From Streptomyces abyssomicinicus (lineage in GTDB: Bacteria; Actinomycetota; Actinomycetes; Streptomycetales; Streptomycetaceae), in contig NZ_BBZI01000006.1 of NCBI RefSeq assembly GCF_008974245.1, positions 905,125 through 969,124 of the forward strand: 64,000 nucleotides of DNA, in the 5' to 3' direction. Shown one piece after another: positions 19,157 through 28,525 of the stretch; the stretch's first letter is position 1; each line of letters opens with the position of its first letter. Below the pieces are notes generated by a model. That model was given only the letters and a program-made list of their open reading frames with translations. It searched no databases and had not been told where the DNA came from. The position numbers and the translations under genes were made by a program.

Positions 19157-19297
19157 CCGGACACCGGCCCGAACCGGACACCGGCCGGACCAGGGCCTCC
19201 AGAACCAGGCCCTCAGAACCAGGTCCTCGCCCGGGGCGGGAGGCCAAGATCGCCCCCACGTTGGCCTCACCCCCACCCCGTCTGGTTCGCTGGTGGC

Positions 19298-20425
19298 ATG
19301 GAATTCATCTGGGTGCTCTTCGCCGTCGCCTTCCTCGGCTTCGTCGTGGCGTCGATCTACCGCCGCAGGAACGCCGCCGGCGGCATCGCGCTGGCCCGCC
19401 CCGGCGACCCCGACGCGGCGGACCCGGCGGCGTACGGCTTCCTCCGCCAGGAGAACCTGGACGTCCGGCTGCCCGGCCCGGACCAGGACCTGGTGGACGT
19501 GCTGGACCTGGTGCAGCGCACCGAGGAGCACCGGGCGGCCTCCCAGCTGCTGGCCGGCACCGAGACGGAGGGCGAGCGGCGCTGGCAGCGGGTGCAGGCC
19601 TTCGCCGGCGCGGCCTCCCTGGAGCTGGCCCGCAAGCCGGCCGGCGACCCCACCCGGACCCCGGGCGGCCAGTGGCTGCGCGTCTGGCGGACCGAGCAGC
19701 CCAAGGACCCGGGCGGCGCGGCCGTGCACGCGGAGTTCCTGGTCCAGCAGGCGTGGCGCACCGCGACCCCCGGCAGCGACGAGTTCCGGATCATCATGGA
19801 GGAGGCGAAGGAGGCCTGCGGCCGGGCCGCCCTCCTCGCCCCCGGCGACCCGGTCCCGTACATCACGGAGCTGTCGGTGGCGCGCGGTCTGGGCTACTCC
19901 CGCGAGGAGTTCGAGCAGCTCTGGCTGAAGCTGCTGGACCGCGCCCCGCACCACATGGGCGCCCACCTCGCCGCGCTGCACTACTGGTGCGAGAAGTGGT
20001 ACGGCTCCCGTGAGCTCGCCTACTCCTTCGCCGAGGCGGCCGCCGCCCGTGCGCCCCAGGGCTCCCTGCTCTCCGCGCTCCCGCTGTTCGCGGTCTTCGA
20101 GCACCTCCAGGACCTCACCCTGGTGGCCAACCTCTACGAGAGCGAGGTCGTCACCAAGGCGATGCACGGCGCGCTGTACGCCGCCGGCCAGGCCCGCGCC
20201 GAGGACGCGGTGCTGCCGCACGTGCGCCACCTGCTGATCTGGTTCCTGGTCAACTCCTCCCGCTGGTCGGAGGCGATGGGCCAGCTGATCCACGTGGACG
20301 GGCACGTGGGCGCGCTGCCGTGGACGCTGAGCCAGGACCCGGCGGCCGAGTACGCCGTCTACCGTGCCCTCGCCGTGGCCGGCTTCGAGGCCAACGGCGG
20401 CAGCCCGGCGTCACTGCTGCGCTGA
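19298..20425 (+). CDS. Membrane-anchored protein of unknown function, paralogue A of the M48 cluster
   Basis: I do not recognise a characterised function; it may belong to the DUF4034 group. The 375-residue protein begins with one hydrophobic anchor (FIWVLFAVAFLGFVVASIYRRR, residues 3-24). The rest is a helical, TPR-like domain. Its centre, GLGYSREEFEQLWLKLLDRA then APHHMGAHLAALHYWCEKWYGS, matches the protein encoded at 22299-23459 closely, and the tail motif VDGHVGALPW matches IDGHIGTSPW there. The two flank an M48 metallopeptidase gene. ATG 19298 has no clear Shine-Dalgarno. A strong hairpin separates this gene from the peptidase gene. Confidence 0.85.
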   Translation: MEFIWVLFAVAFLGFVVASIYRRRNAAGGIALARPGDPDAADPAAYGFLRQENLDVRLPGPDQDLVDVLDLVQRTEEHRAASQLLAGTETEGERRWQRVQAFAGAASLELARKPAGDPTRTPGGQWLRVWRTEQPKDPGGAAVHAEFLVQQAWRTATPGSDEFRIIMEEAKEACGRAALLAPGDPVPYITELSVARGLGYSREEFEQLWLKLLDRAPHHMGAHLAALHYWCEKWYGSRELAYSFAEAAAARAPQGSLLSALPLFAVFEHLQDLTLVANLYESEVVTKAMHGALYAAGQARAEDAVLPHVRHLLIWFLVNSSRWSEAMGQLIHVDGHVGALPWTLSQDPAAEYAVYRALAVAGFEANGGSPASLLR

Positions 20426-20467
20426 CCAGGCGTTACCCCAGGGCCTCCGCCCTCGGTCATCCGGAGT

Positions 20468-20504
20468 CCGCCGCCCCGAACACCTTTGCGGTTCGGGGCG
20501 GCGG
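20468..20504 (+). terminator. Hairpin terminator after paralogue A
   Basis: A perfect 14-bp stem CCGCCGCCCCGAAC (20468-20481 with 20491-20504) has a 9-base loop and starts 43 bases after the stop codon. It implies the M48 gene has its own promoter. Confidence 0.85.
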
Positions 20505-20560
20505 TGCGTCATAATCCGCTTCCCCCACAAACGGCCCCGGGCCGCGCCTTGTCATGCCCT

Positions 20561-20586
20561 TTTCCTTCTCCGCTTTCCTTCTCCGC
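20561..20586. repeat. 13-bp tandem duplication in pyrimidine-rich leader of the M48 gene
   Basis: TTTCCTTCTCCGC occurs twice in tandem (20561-20573, 20574-20586) inside a roughly 90-base pyrimidine-rich tract ahead of the metallopeptidase gene. No role can be assigned. Confidence 0.75.
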
Positions 20587-20655
20587 CCCGTCGTTCCCGT
20601 CGCTCCGCCCTGTCGCCCCCCGTTGCCCTCTTTCCGTGATGTGTAGGGAAGCTCC

Positions 20656-22302
20656 ATGAGTTCCACGCTGCGGGCCGTACGTGCCCTGATCCTGCTCGCG
20701 GGATTCCAGCTGCTCAGTCTTGTCCTGCTCGGTGTCCTGGCGGCCGTCGACTGGGCCGCCGTCCACGCCCCGAGCAGCGTCACCAGCAAGGTCTGGCTGG
20801 TCTCCGTCGTGCTCGCCGTCCCCGTGATCCGGGGCATGTTCATGCTCCGGCTGCCGAAGCTCGAGGAGCCCCCGGGCGTCCCGCTCACCGAGGAGGCCGA
20901 GCCCCGCCTGTGGGCCGTGGTCCGCGAACTGGCCGAGGCCGCCGGGACGCGCGCGCCCGACACCATCATCCTCACCGCCGACGTCAACGCGTCCGTGATG
21001 GAGCACCCCCGCCTCGGCGGCCTGCTTCCCGGCCGCCGCAGCCTCAGCATCGGCCTGCCGCTGCTCACCGGCCTGAGCGAGGCCCAGTTCCGCTCCGTCC
21101 TCGCCCACGAGTACGGCCACTACGTCGGCGGCGACACCCGCCTCGGCCCGGTCGTCGCCCGTGGCCGCCGGCAGATCCAGCGCACCATCGCCCACTTCCA
21201 CGAGAAGGCCGACAAGAAGGTCGCCCAGGAGCGCGCCGAGCAGGAGAAGAAGTCCGCCCGCCGGGTCGCCAAGGGCAAGAAGGCCAAGGAGATCGACACC
21301 ACCGGCGCCGGCGCCACCTACCGGGCCATGGCGAAGATCTACACCTGGTACGGCAAGTTCTTCCTGCGCGCCTCGCTGTCGACCGGCCGAGGCCAGGAGC
21401 TCGCCGCCGACCGCAACGCCGCGCGCCTGGCCGGCCGGGACGCCACCGCCTCCGCCCTGCGCGAGATCCCGGTCCTCGCCAACGCCTACGACTTCTACCT
21501 GGAGTGCTACGCCACCCTGGGTCTCGACGCCCGCACCATGCCGCCGCAGGGCGCCTTCTTCGGCGGGTTCGGCGACATGCTGAGCGCCCGCGAACTCCAG
21601 CTCGCCGAGATGCGGGCCGAGCTCCCCGAGCCGGAGCGCTCCCCCTACGACTCGCACCCGCCGATCGCCGAACGCGTCCGAGCCGTCGAGTCCCTGCCGG
21701 ACGACGGCCGCGCCGACGACGGCCGCGGCGCCGCCCTGGACATCCTCGGCGACGCGCGCGGCGCGGCCGCCGCGCTGGAGCCGGCCGTCCTGGCCGACGA
21801 ACTCCTCGGCTTCCGCCGCGCCGCGGACTGGTCCGACGTCCTCGACTCCGGCATGGCCGCGCGCCTCTCGGAGCTGGACACCCCGCTGCACCGGGCCCTG
21901 GCCTTCTACACCAAGGAGGCCCCGACCCTGCCCGCCCTGCTCCAGGTGATCGACGAGGGCCACCTCTGGCAGCTCGCCCGCCGCCTCCCCCTCTCCGACG
22001 AGGCGTCCGCCGCGCAGGGCCGCGCCTTCCGCGAGTTCGTCCGCTCGCCGCTGGAAGGCATCCTGCGCACCTGGGTGATCTCCGAACTGAGCAACCAGGG
22101 GCTGCTGAGCTGGGAGTTCTCCTGGTCCGAGTCGGCCACTGTGATCCTCCCCGGTGACCCGGAGACCGCGGCCGACGCCCTCGACGCGGCCGTCACCGCC
22201 GCGCTCGCCGACCTCCCCGACACCGCCCCGCTGCGCGCCCTCCTCCCGCCGGCGCCTGCCGGGAACGGCACGGGCACCGGCACCGACATCGAAAGCGTGT
22301 GA
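20656..22302 (+). CDS. M48 family zinc metallopeptidase, membrane-bound
   Basis: The 548-residue protein has two N-terminal membrane helices (about residues 8-30 and 43-60) and the M48 zinc motif HEYGH at 151-155, with the third ligand Glu in GQELAADRNA near residue 249. A charged Lys/Glu-rich linker (about residues 175-215) separates the zinc motif from the rest. The C-terminal 250 residues are extra compared with HtpX and include a cytochrome-like YDSHPPIAERVRA peptidase end motif followed by an uncharacterised region. M48 enzymes process or degrade membrane proteins. GGGAAG precedes ATG 20656. Its stop overlaps the start of the next gene (GTGATGA), so the two are translationally coupled. 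Confidence 0.92.
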   Translation: MSSTLRAVRALILLAGFQLLSLVLLGVLAAVDWAAVHAPSSVTSKVWLVSVVLAVPVIRGMFMLRLPKLEEPPGVPLTEEAEPRLWAVVRELAEAAGTRAPDTIILTADVNASVMEHPRLGGLLPGRRSLSIGLPLLTGLSEAQFRSVLAHEYGHYVGGDTRLGPVVARGRRQIQRTIAHFHEKADKKVAQERAEQEKKSARRVAKGKKAKEIDTTGAGATYRAMAKIYTWYGKFFLRASLSTGRGQELAADRNAARLAGRDATASALREIPVLANAYDFYLECYATLGLDARTMPPQGAFFGGFGDMLSARELQLAEMRAELPEPERSPYDSHPPIAERVRAVESLPDDGRADDGRGAALDILGDARGAAAALEPAVLADELLGFRRAADWSDVLDSGMAARLSELDTPLHRALAFYTKEAPTLPALLQVIDEGHLWQLARRLPLSDEASAAQGRAFREFVRSPLEGILRTWVISELSNQGLLSWEFSWSESATVILPGDPETAADALDAAVTAALADLPDTAPLRALLPPAPAGNGTGTGTDIESV

Positions 22303-23459
22303 TGACCGTACTGCTCTGGATCCTCGGGATCCTCGCCCTTCCCGTGGTCGGCTTCGGCCTGTGGCTCGGCGGCGTCTTCGTCAAGGAATTCATCAAGCAC
22401 GACCCCTCCGCCGCCGACGAGAACGAAGGTGCGGAGGCGGCCGCGAAGCTCGGGCTGCTCCCCGCCAGTCGCCTCGACCTGGACCGGCCCGGCGCCGCGG
22501 ACCCCGCCGCCGAGGCCGTCCTGCAGTCCGTCCGCGGCGGTGACTGGGAGGCCGGCGCCCGGTTCCTGGCCGAGGCCGGCCGGGACTGGGAGGAGCGCGG
22601 CCGCCGGGTGAGCATCCTCGGCCACGAAGCCGCCAAGGAGGACGCCTGGCTGCTGGCCTGGCGCGCCGCCCGCCCCGGGGACGCGGACGCCGCGCTGGTC
22701 AACGCCGACTCGATGATCTACCTGGCCTGGGACATCCGGGGCAGCATGCAGGCCAAGAACACCACCCGCGAGCAGTTCGACGGCTTCCACCGGGTGCTCG
22801 CGCAGGCCCGCGAGGCGTGCGCCGGGGCCCAGGCGCTGGGCGGCGACGATCCCAACCCGTACGTGGTGGAGATGCCGCTGGCGATGGGTCTCGGCTACTC
22901 CCACAAGGACTTCAACGAGCTGTGGGACCAGGCCGTCCGGCGCGCCCCGCACCACCTCGGCGCCCACCAGTCCGCGCTCCAGTACTGGTGCGCCAAGTGG
23001 CGCGGCTCGCACGAACTGGCCCTCTCCTTCGCCCGGGAGGCCGCGGCCAAGGGCGCCCCGGGCCAGCTGCTGACGCTGGTCCTGCTGGAGGCCCACTTCG
23101 AGTTCGAGTTCGCCCACGACGACCTCGACGAGGACGAGTACTACAAGCGCCCCGAGCTGATGAAGGCGGTCGACGCGGCGCTCCTGGACCTCGCCGCCGC
23201 CGCTGCCGAGGCCGGCGACCCGAAGGCCCGGCGTCTGCTGCCGATGCGGCACATGCTCGCGTACATGCTGTACTGGCAGGACCGGTACGAGGCCGCGATC
23301 GAGCAGTTCAAGCTGATCGACGGCCACATCGGCACCTCCCCGTGGACCTACCTGGCCGGCAAGCCGCGCTTCGCCGAGCGGTACACCGCCATCCGGGACT
23401 TCGCGGCCGGACGCGTCCTGGAGGCGGCGGAGACGGGGACCGGGACCGGGACCGCCTGA
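22299..23459 (+). CDS. Membrane-anchored protein of unknown function, paralogue B of the M48 cluster
   Basis: A 386-residue homologue of the protein at 19298-20425. It starts with a hydrophobic anchor (VLLWILGILALPVVGFGLWLGGVFV, residues about 3-27), then a helical domain with GLGYSHKDFNELW, RRAPHHLGAHQSALQYWCAK and LIDGHIGTSPWTYLAG. The shared residues suggest a common fold, possibly DUF4034. ATG 22299 overlaps the M48 stop, so it is made in step with the peptidase. Function unknown; a partner, substrate or regulator of the peptidase is inference. Confidence 0.88.
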   Translation: MMTVLLWILGILALPVVGFGLWLGGVFVKEFIKHDPSAADENEGAEAAAKLGLLPASRLDLDRPGAADPAAEAVLQSVRGGDWEAGARFLAEAGRDWEERGRRVSILGHEAAKEDAWLLAWRAARPGDADAALVNADSMIYLAWDIRGSMQAKNTTREQFDGFHRVLAQAREACAGAQALGGDDPNPYVVEMPLAMGLGYSHKDFNELWDQAVRRAPHHLGAHQSALQYWCAKWRGSHELALSFAREAAAKGAPGQLLTLVLLEAHFEFEFAHDDLDEDEYYKRPELMKAVDAALLDLAAAAAEAGDPKARRLLPMRHMLAYMLYWQDRYEAAIEQFKLIDGHIGTSPWTYLAGKPRFAERYTAIRDFAAGRVLEAAETGTGTGTA

Positions 23460-23647
23460 CCCGGCTGGTGCCGCAGCGCGGCCCCGCCCTCCCGGCGTGT
23501 ACCAGGGGGCGGGGCCGTCCGCCGTCGCCCCGCTTCCGCGGCCGGGCGGGAGGAGGAATCCGCGGCCCGCCCCGTGCGTTGTAGAAGCGAACACCACGGC
23601 GGGCCGCCCGCCCGCCCACCCCACCCCACCCGACCCGGGAGGACCCC

Positions 23648-24331
<684 letters not shown>

Positions 24332-24481
24332 CACCGCGGCCCCCTCCTCCGCCGCACCCGGCCGAGCGGCGCCGGAGGAAGGGCGGCGCCGGAGGAGGGA
24401 CCACCGGAGGAGGGGCGGCACCGGAGGCGCAGGAAGGCGGTTCCGGTCACCAGGCGGCGGACCGGACCGGACCGGCTGGGG

Positions 24482-25405
24482 TCAGTAGCCCCGTCCCACC
24501 GGCACCGCCAGCGCCGGAATCCCGCCCTCGGCGACCGCCCGCCAGGAGGCCGTGAGGTCGGCGACCACGTCCTCGTCCATGGTGGGGCCGGAGGTGTGGG
24601 AGGTCAGGACGGTGCGGGGCAGGCGCCAGGCCAGGTGACCGGGGGCCGCCGGTTCGTCGGGGAGGACGTCGAGCACGGCGGAGCGGACGTGGCCCGCGTG
24701 CAGCGCGGCCTCCAGCGCCGCGAGGTCGGCGGTGGCTCCGCGGCCGATGTTGACGAAGGTCGCGCCGCGCAGGGCGCCCAGGCGGCGGGGGCCGAAGAAG
24801 TCGCGGGTCGCGGGGGTCAGGGGGAGGACGTCGATCACCCAGCGGGCCTCGGGGAGCAGCGCGTCGGCCTCGTCCGCCGTCGCGCGGCCCGCCTCCACGA
24901 CACGGATGCCCGCGCCGCGCAGGTACCGGGCCACGCGGGAGCCGATCTGTCCGGCCCCGTAGACGAGGGCCAGCTGACCGGCCGCCAGTTCGGTGTCGCG
25001 GCGCGCCCACTGCGCTCGGTCGTGGGCGGCGAGGAAGTCGGGGACGCGCTGGCACTCCGACAGGACCCAGCCCAGCACGTACTGGGCCATCCGCTCGCCC
25101 ATCCGCCCGACCGTGCGGGTGAGCAGCACCTCGGCGGGCCAGTCGCCGTCCCGCAGCAGTGCGTCCACTCCGGCCCTGACGCTGTGGAACCAGACCAGGC
25201 GCTCCCCCGGGGTGAAGGAGGGGCGGCGTCCGCCGACCCGGATCACGGGGGTTCCGGGGGCGGGGGCGGGGGCGGAGGCCGGCAGGACCGGGCGTCCGAG
25301 AGCCGCCGCGAGCGCCTGCCGCAGGCCGTCCGAGAGTTCGTCGTCGGCCACCACGACCGCCGCGTCCAGATCCTCCGCCGCCGGTACGTCCGTCGGTTCC
25401 CTCAT
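24482..25405 (-). CDS. D-2-hydroxyacid dehydrogenase family protein
   Basis: A 307-residue NAD(P)-dependent dehydrogenase. The Rossmann loop GAGQIGSR spans 150-157. The catalytic Arg222 lies in NIGRGA, the Glu in DVLPDEP near 251, and His270 in SHTSG. It matches the glyoxylate/hydroxypyruvate reductase-like branch; the real substrate is unknown. ATG 25405 is chosen because GGGAGG lies five bases upstream; the frame is open to 25570 through repeated sequence that is not protein-like. It is divergent from the glycerophosphodiesterase gene. Confidence 0.9.
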   Translation of the reverse strand: MREPTDVPAAEDLDAAVVVADDELSDGLRQALAAALGRPVLPASAPAPAPGTPVIRVGGRRPSFTPGERLVWFHSVRAGVDALLRDGDWPAEVLLTRTVGRMGERMAQYVLGWVLSECQRVPDFLAAHDRAQWARRDTELAAGQLALVYGAGQIGSRVARYLRGAGIRVVEAGRATADEADALLPEARWVIDVLPLTPATRDFFGPRRLGALRGATFVNIGRGATADLAALEAALHAGHVRSAVLDVLPDEPAAPGHLAWRLPRTVLTSHTSGPTMDEDVVADLTASWRAVAEGGIPALAVPVGRGY

Positions 25406-25441
25406 CCGTGCCTCCCAGGTGTTCCCACGTTGCCACCACGC

Positions 25442-25538
25442 CGGGCCGGAGCCCTGCCGCGTGCCCGGGCCGGAGCCCTGCCGCGTGCCCGGCCGGGCCC
25501 GGATCCCGGGACCGGCCCGGCCCGGATCCCGGGACCGG
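25442..25538. repeat. Two adjacent tandem duplications upstream of the dehydrogenase gene
   Basis: A 24-bp unit starting CGGGCCGGAGCC is repeated exactly at 25442-25465 and 25466-25489. It is followed by GGCCCGGATCCCGGGACCGG at 25496-25515 and 25519-25538. The second unit contains the palindrome CCCGGGATCCGGGCC-like arms on its complement, so it could fold. It lies in the 232-bp divergent promoter region. Confidence 0.8.
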
Positions 25539-25637
25539 CCGCGCCCTGAATCGCGGCGTCCGCCCGCCACTCGACCGCCGGACGCCCGTCACTTCGAGGT
25601 ACCGGCGCGTTACCTGCCGCTCCCTACCGTCGTGAGC

Positions 25638-27095
25638 ATGACCAGGGAAACGCGTAGCCGACCCCTCACAGCCACGACCGTACTGGTGATCAGCGCAGCG
25701 CTCACCGCGGGGGCGACCGCGCCCTCGGCCACCGGTGCCGAGCGGGTGTCGCCCACCCGGCTCCACGCGGTCTCCGCCGGCCCCGGCGGCACCGTGGTCC
25801 GGCAGTCCTTCGACGGCACCGCCCTGCCGGCCGGCTGGAAGCCGGTCAGCGGCACCTGGAAGGTGGAGAACGGCCGCCTCGTCGGCACCGGCGGCTCCCG
25901 CGCCCGGATCACCTTCGGCGCGCCCCTCACCGACTTCCGCTTCGAGGCCACCGCCCGGTTCGAGAAGGTGGCCGAGCCCACCCGCTGGTTCGCCCTCGGG
26001 CTCGACGTCCCGGCGAGCGGGGCCACCCCGTGGTGGATAGCCACCCTGCGCTCCGGCTCCACCGCCTCCAACGGCGTGGAGTTCGCGCAGCGCACGCCGG
26101 CCGACACCTGGAACGTCACCGACACCGCCGCCGCCGTGGGCGCGGCCGGCACCGGCAAGGACGTGCGGGTGCGGGTGGACGTCCACGGCAGCAGGGCGGA
26201 CTGGTACCTCGACGGGCGGAAGGTGCTGGGCACCGGCGCGCTGCGCCGCTCCGCGGACGGCCGGCAGGCGCTGCTGGTGGACGGCGCGACCGTGTCGTTC
26301 GACGACGTCAGGGTCACCGCCCTCGCCCCGGCCAACCCGTACCTGCGGGCCGCCACCGGTGAGGCACTGGTGGTGGCGCACCGCGGTGCGTCGGCCGCGG
26401 CGCCGGAGAACACGCTGGCGGCGCAGGAGCTGGCGCGCCGGGCGGGCGCGGACCTCATCGAGACGGACGGGCAGATCAGCAAGGACGGCGTCCCGTACGT
26501 CATGCACGACAGCACGGTGGACCGCACCACCGACGGGACAGGCGACCTCACCACGCTGACCTCCGCGCAGCTGGACGCGCTGGACGCCGGGTCCTGGTTC
26601 TCCCCCGGGTACGCCGGTGAGCGCGTGCCCACCCTGCGGGCGCAGGGCGCCGACCTCAAGGCGCGGGGCGGCAGGCTGCTGCTGGAGATCAAGCGGGCGG
26701 CGTCCAAGGACCAGGTGGCCCGGATGCTCGATGCGCTCCGCGCGGCGGGGGTCCTGACCCCGGACCGGGTCTTCGTGCAGAGCTTCAGCAAGCAGCACCT
26801 GATCTGGGCGCGCGAGCTGGCGCCCGGCCTGCCGCGCGGCTACCTGACGTCCACGCTGGACGCCGACCCGGTGGGGGTCGTCCAGGAACTGGGCCTCACC
26901 GCCTACAACCCGAGCGCCACGGCGCTGGCCACCCGGCCGTCCGTGGTCGCCGACCTGCACCGGGCGGGGGTGGCGACCATGGTGTGGACGGTGGACCAGC
27001 CGGCGCAGTGGAAGACGCTGGAGTCGCTGGGCGTGGACGCGATCATCACCAACCGCCCGGCGGAGCTGGCGGCCTGGCAGGCGTCGCAGGGCTGA
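25638..27095 (+). CDS. Secreted glycerophosphodiester phosphodiesterase with N-terminal beta-sandwich domain
   Basis: A 485-residue exported protein. Residues 1-33 form a signal peptide (basic start, hydrophobic core, cleavage near ATGAE). Residues about 50-225 look like a concanavalin-like/3-keto-disaccharide-hydrolase-type sandwich (FDGTALPAGWKPVSGTWKVENGRL ... DDVRVTAL). The GDPD barrel occupies about 240-480: VVAHRGASAAAPENT, ETDGQISKDG and MHDSTVDRTTDGTG with the metal-binding and catalytic Glu, Asp and His. It would release glycerol-3-phosphate from glycerophosphodiesters, perhaps from teichoic acid or phospholipid turnover. ATG 25638 has no strong Shine-Dalgarno. Confidence 0.93.
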   Translation: MTRETRSRPLTATTVLVISAALTAGATAPSATGAERVSPTRLHAVSAGPGGTVVRQSFDGTALPAGWKPVSGTWKVENGRLVGTGGSRARITFGAPLTDFRFEATARFEKVAEPTRWFALGLDVPASGATPWWIATLRSGSTASNGVEFAQRTPADTWNVTDTAAAVGAAGTGKDVRVRVDVHGSRADWYLDGRKVLGTGALRRSADGRQALLVDGATVSFDDVRVTALAPANPYLRAATGEALVVAHRGASAAAPENTLAAQELARRAGADLIETDGQISKDGVPYVMHDSTVDRTTDGTGDLTTLTSAQLDALDAGSWFSPGYAGERVPTLRAQGADLKARGGRLLLEIKRAASKDQVARMLDALRAAGVLTPDRVFVQSFSKQHLIWARELAPGLPRGYLTSTLDADPVGVVQELGLTAYNPSATALATRPSVVADLHRAGVATMVWTVDQPAQWKTLESLGVDAIITNRPAELAAWQASQG

Positions 27096-27114
27096 CGCGG
27101 CCCGCGGAGAGGGC

Positions 27115-27146
27115 GGGGCCCCGGCGTGTCGACACGCCGGGGCCCC
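27115..27146. terminator. Perfect 32-bp palindrome between convergent genes
   Basis: The two 16-bp arms (27115-27130 and 27131-27146) are fully complementary and meet without a spacer, so the hairpin would have a TCGA tip. It lies 19 bases after the glycerophosphodiesterase stop and 32 bases from the alcohol dehydrogenase stop, and should be a bidirectional terminator. Confidence 0.88.
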
Positions 27147-27178
27147 GGCCGGTGCGCCCGGCCATGCCGGACGGACCG

Positions 27179-28219
27179 TCAGATGGTGGCCGTGTCGATG
27201 ACGAAGCGGTAGCGGACGTCGGAGGCGACGACCCGCTCGTAGGCCTCGTTGACGCGGTCGGCGGAGATCAGCTCGATCTCCGCGCCCAGGCCGTGCTCGG
27301 CGCAGAAGTCCAGCATCTCCTGGGTCTCCGCGATGCCGCCGATCATGGAGCCGGCCAGGTTCTTCCCGCCGCCGATCAGGGAGAAGAGCCCGATCGAGAC
27401 GGGGTGCTCGGGGGCGCCCACGTTGACCAGGGTGCCGCCGGCCTTCAGCAGGCCGAGGTAGGCGTTGAAGTCGACATTGGCGGAGACCGTGGAGACGATC
27501 AGGTCGAAGGAGCCGGCCAGCTCCTCGAAGGTGCGGGGGTCGGCCGTCGCGAAGTAGTGGTCGGCGCCCAGCTTGAGGCCGTCCTCCTTCTTGCGCAGCG
27601 ACTGCGACAGCACCGTCACCTCGGCGCCCATGGCGTGGGCGATCTTGACGGCCATGTGGCCGAGGCCGCCCAGGCCGACGACGGCGACCTTCTTGCCGGG
27701 GCCCGCGCCCCACTTCTTCAGCGGGGAGTACGTGGTGATGCCGGCGCAGAGCAGCGGGGCGGCGACGTCCAGGGAGAGGCCGTCGGGGATGCGCACGGTG
27801 TAGTTCTCGTCGACGACGATGTGCGTGGAGTAGCCGCCCTGGGTGATCTCGCCGTCTCGGCCCACGGCACCGTAGGTGCCGACGTTGCCCTTGAGGCAGT
27901 ACTGCTCCCGGCCGGCCAGGCACTGCTCGCACTCGCGGCAGGAGTCGACCATGCAGCCGACGCCGACACGGTCGCCGGCCTTGAACCTGGTCACTCCGGC
28001 GCCGACCTCGGTGACGACACCGGCTATCTCGTGGCCGGGGGTCAGCGGGAAGTGGGTCCGGCCCCACTCCTCGCGGACGGTGTGGATGTCGGAGTGGCAG
28101 ATACCGGCGTACTTGATGTCGATCAGGACGTCGTGCTCACCGACCTCCCGGCGCTCGACGGTGGTGCGCTCCAGGGGAGCCTTGGCGGCGGGGGCGGCGT
28201 AGGCGGCGACAGAAGTCAT
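27179..28219 (-). CDS. Zinc-dependent NAD(P) alcohol dehydrogenase (cinnamyl-alcohol dehydrogenase type)
   Basis: The 346-residue MDR protein has catalytic zinc ligands Cys41 and His63 (ICHSD, GHE) and a structural zinc set at Cys94, Cys97, Cys100 and Cys108. The nucleotide loop is [13 protein letters not shown]. The pattern [20 protein letters not shown] is that of CAD/YahK-type aldehyde reductases, so reduction of bulky aldehydes with NADPH is likely. ATG 28219 is used; GGAG lies about 12 bases upstream, a long spacing. It is divergent from the transporter gene. Confidence 0.93.
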   Translation of the reverse strand: MTSVAAYAAPAAKAPLERTTVERREVGEHDVLIDIKYAGICHSDIHTVREEWGRTHFPLTPGHEIAGVVTEVGAGVTRFKAGDRVGVGCMVDSCRECEQCLAGREQYCLKGNVGTYGAVGRDGEITQGGYSTHIVVDENYTVRIPDGLSLDVAAPLLCAGITTYSPLKKWGAGPGKKVAVVGLGGLGHMAVKIAHAMGAEVTVLSQSLRKKEDGLKLGADHYFATADPRTFEELAGSFDLIVSTVSANVDFNAYLGLLKAGGTLVNVGAPEHPVSIGLFSLIGGGKNLAGSMIGGIAETQEMLDFCAEHGLGAEIELISADRVNEAYERVVASDVRYRFVIDTATI

Positions 28220-28525
28220 GCCGGGTGGTTCTCCGGTTTTCTCTGGTGTTCGGGTGTTCGGGTGTGCGTTCCGGGCGCGGGACGCGCCCCGCACGACCGG
28301 TGCACTGTGCAACGTCCTCGGTGAGGCGTTATATGCCCGTCTGCCCGGCGCGCGCGGTCACCAACGCGTCCTGGGGCTTCCGCAGGGCCCTGGGCCGCCC
28401 GAATGCTTTCCATTGGGCGGAAAGGTCGTATCGCGGCGCGTGTGACCGAGGACACCCTCGTGCGACCACACGTGGGAACCGTTCTGCAGGTCTCTCTCTC
28501 CGCGAGCCGTGTTTCGGAGGCATCC
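28220..28525. promoter_or_regulatory. 306-bp divergent promoter region, alcohol dehydrogenase / MHS transporter
   Basis: No gene is seen. Near the dehydrogenase side there are two copies of GTTCGGGTGT-like sequence (28246-28267). The transporter side holds the IclR-operator-like site listed separately and a GGAGG five bases before the transporter ATG. Confidence 0.6.
28407..28423. promoter_or_regulatory. IclR-type operator candidate 1 (TTTCC-N7-GGAAA)
   Basis: The inverted repeat TTTCCATTGGGCGGAAA has 5-bp arms and lies 102 bp before the transporter start. The core CCATTGRGCGGAA recurs ahead of the short-chain dehydrogenase gene (31197-31214). Palindromes with TTCC/GGAA half-sites are usual for IclR-family regulators, and an IclR gene sits between the two sites. 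Confidence 0.6.

Noticed and set aside
27115..27146. 32-bp palindrome as a regulator site or replication element
   Set aside because: Its place between two convergent stop codons and its perfect pairing fit a bidirectional terminator better.
24447..28067. A 1206-residue open frame on the - strand
   Set aside because: It overlaps three well-supported genes in another frame and is Arg/Gly/Pro-rich without any domain; a by-product of high GC.
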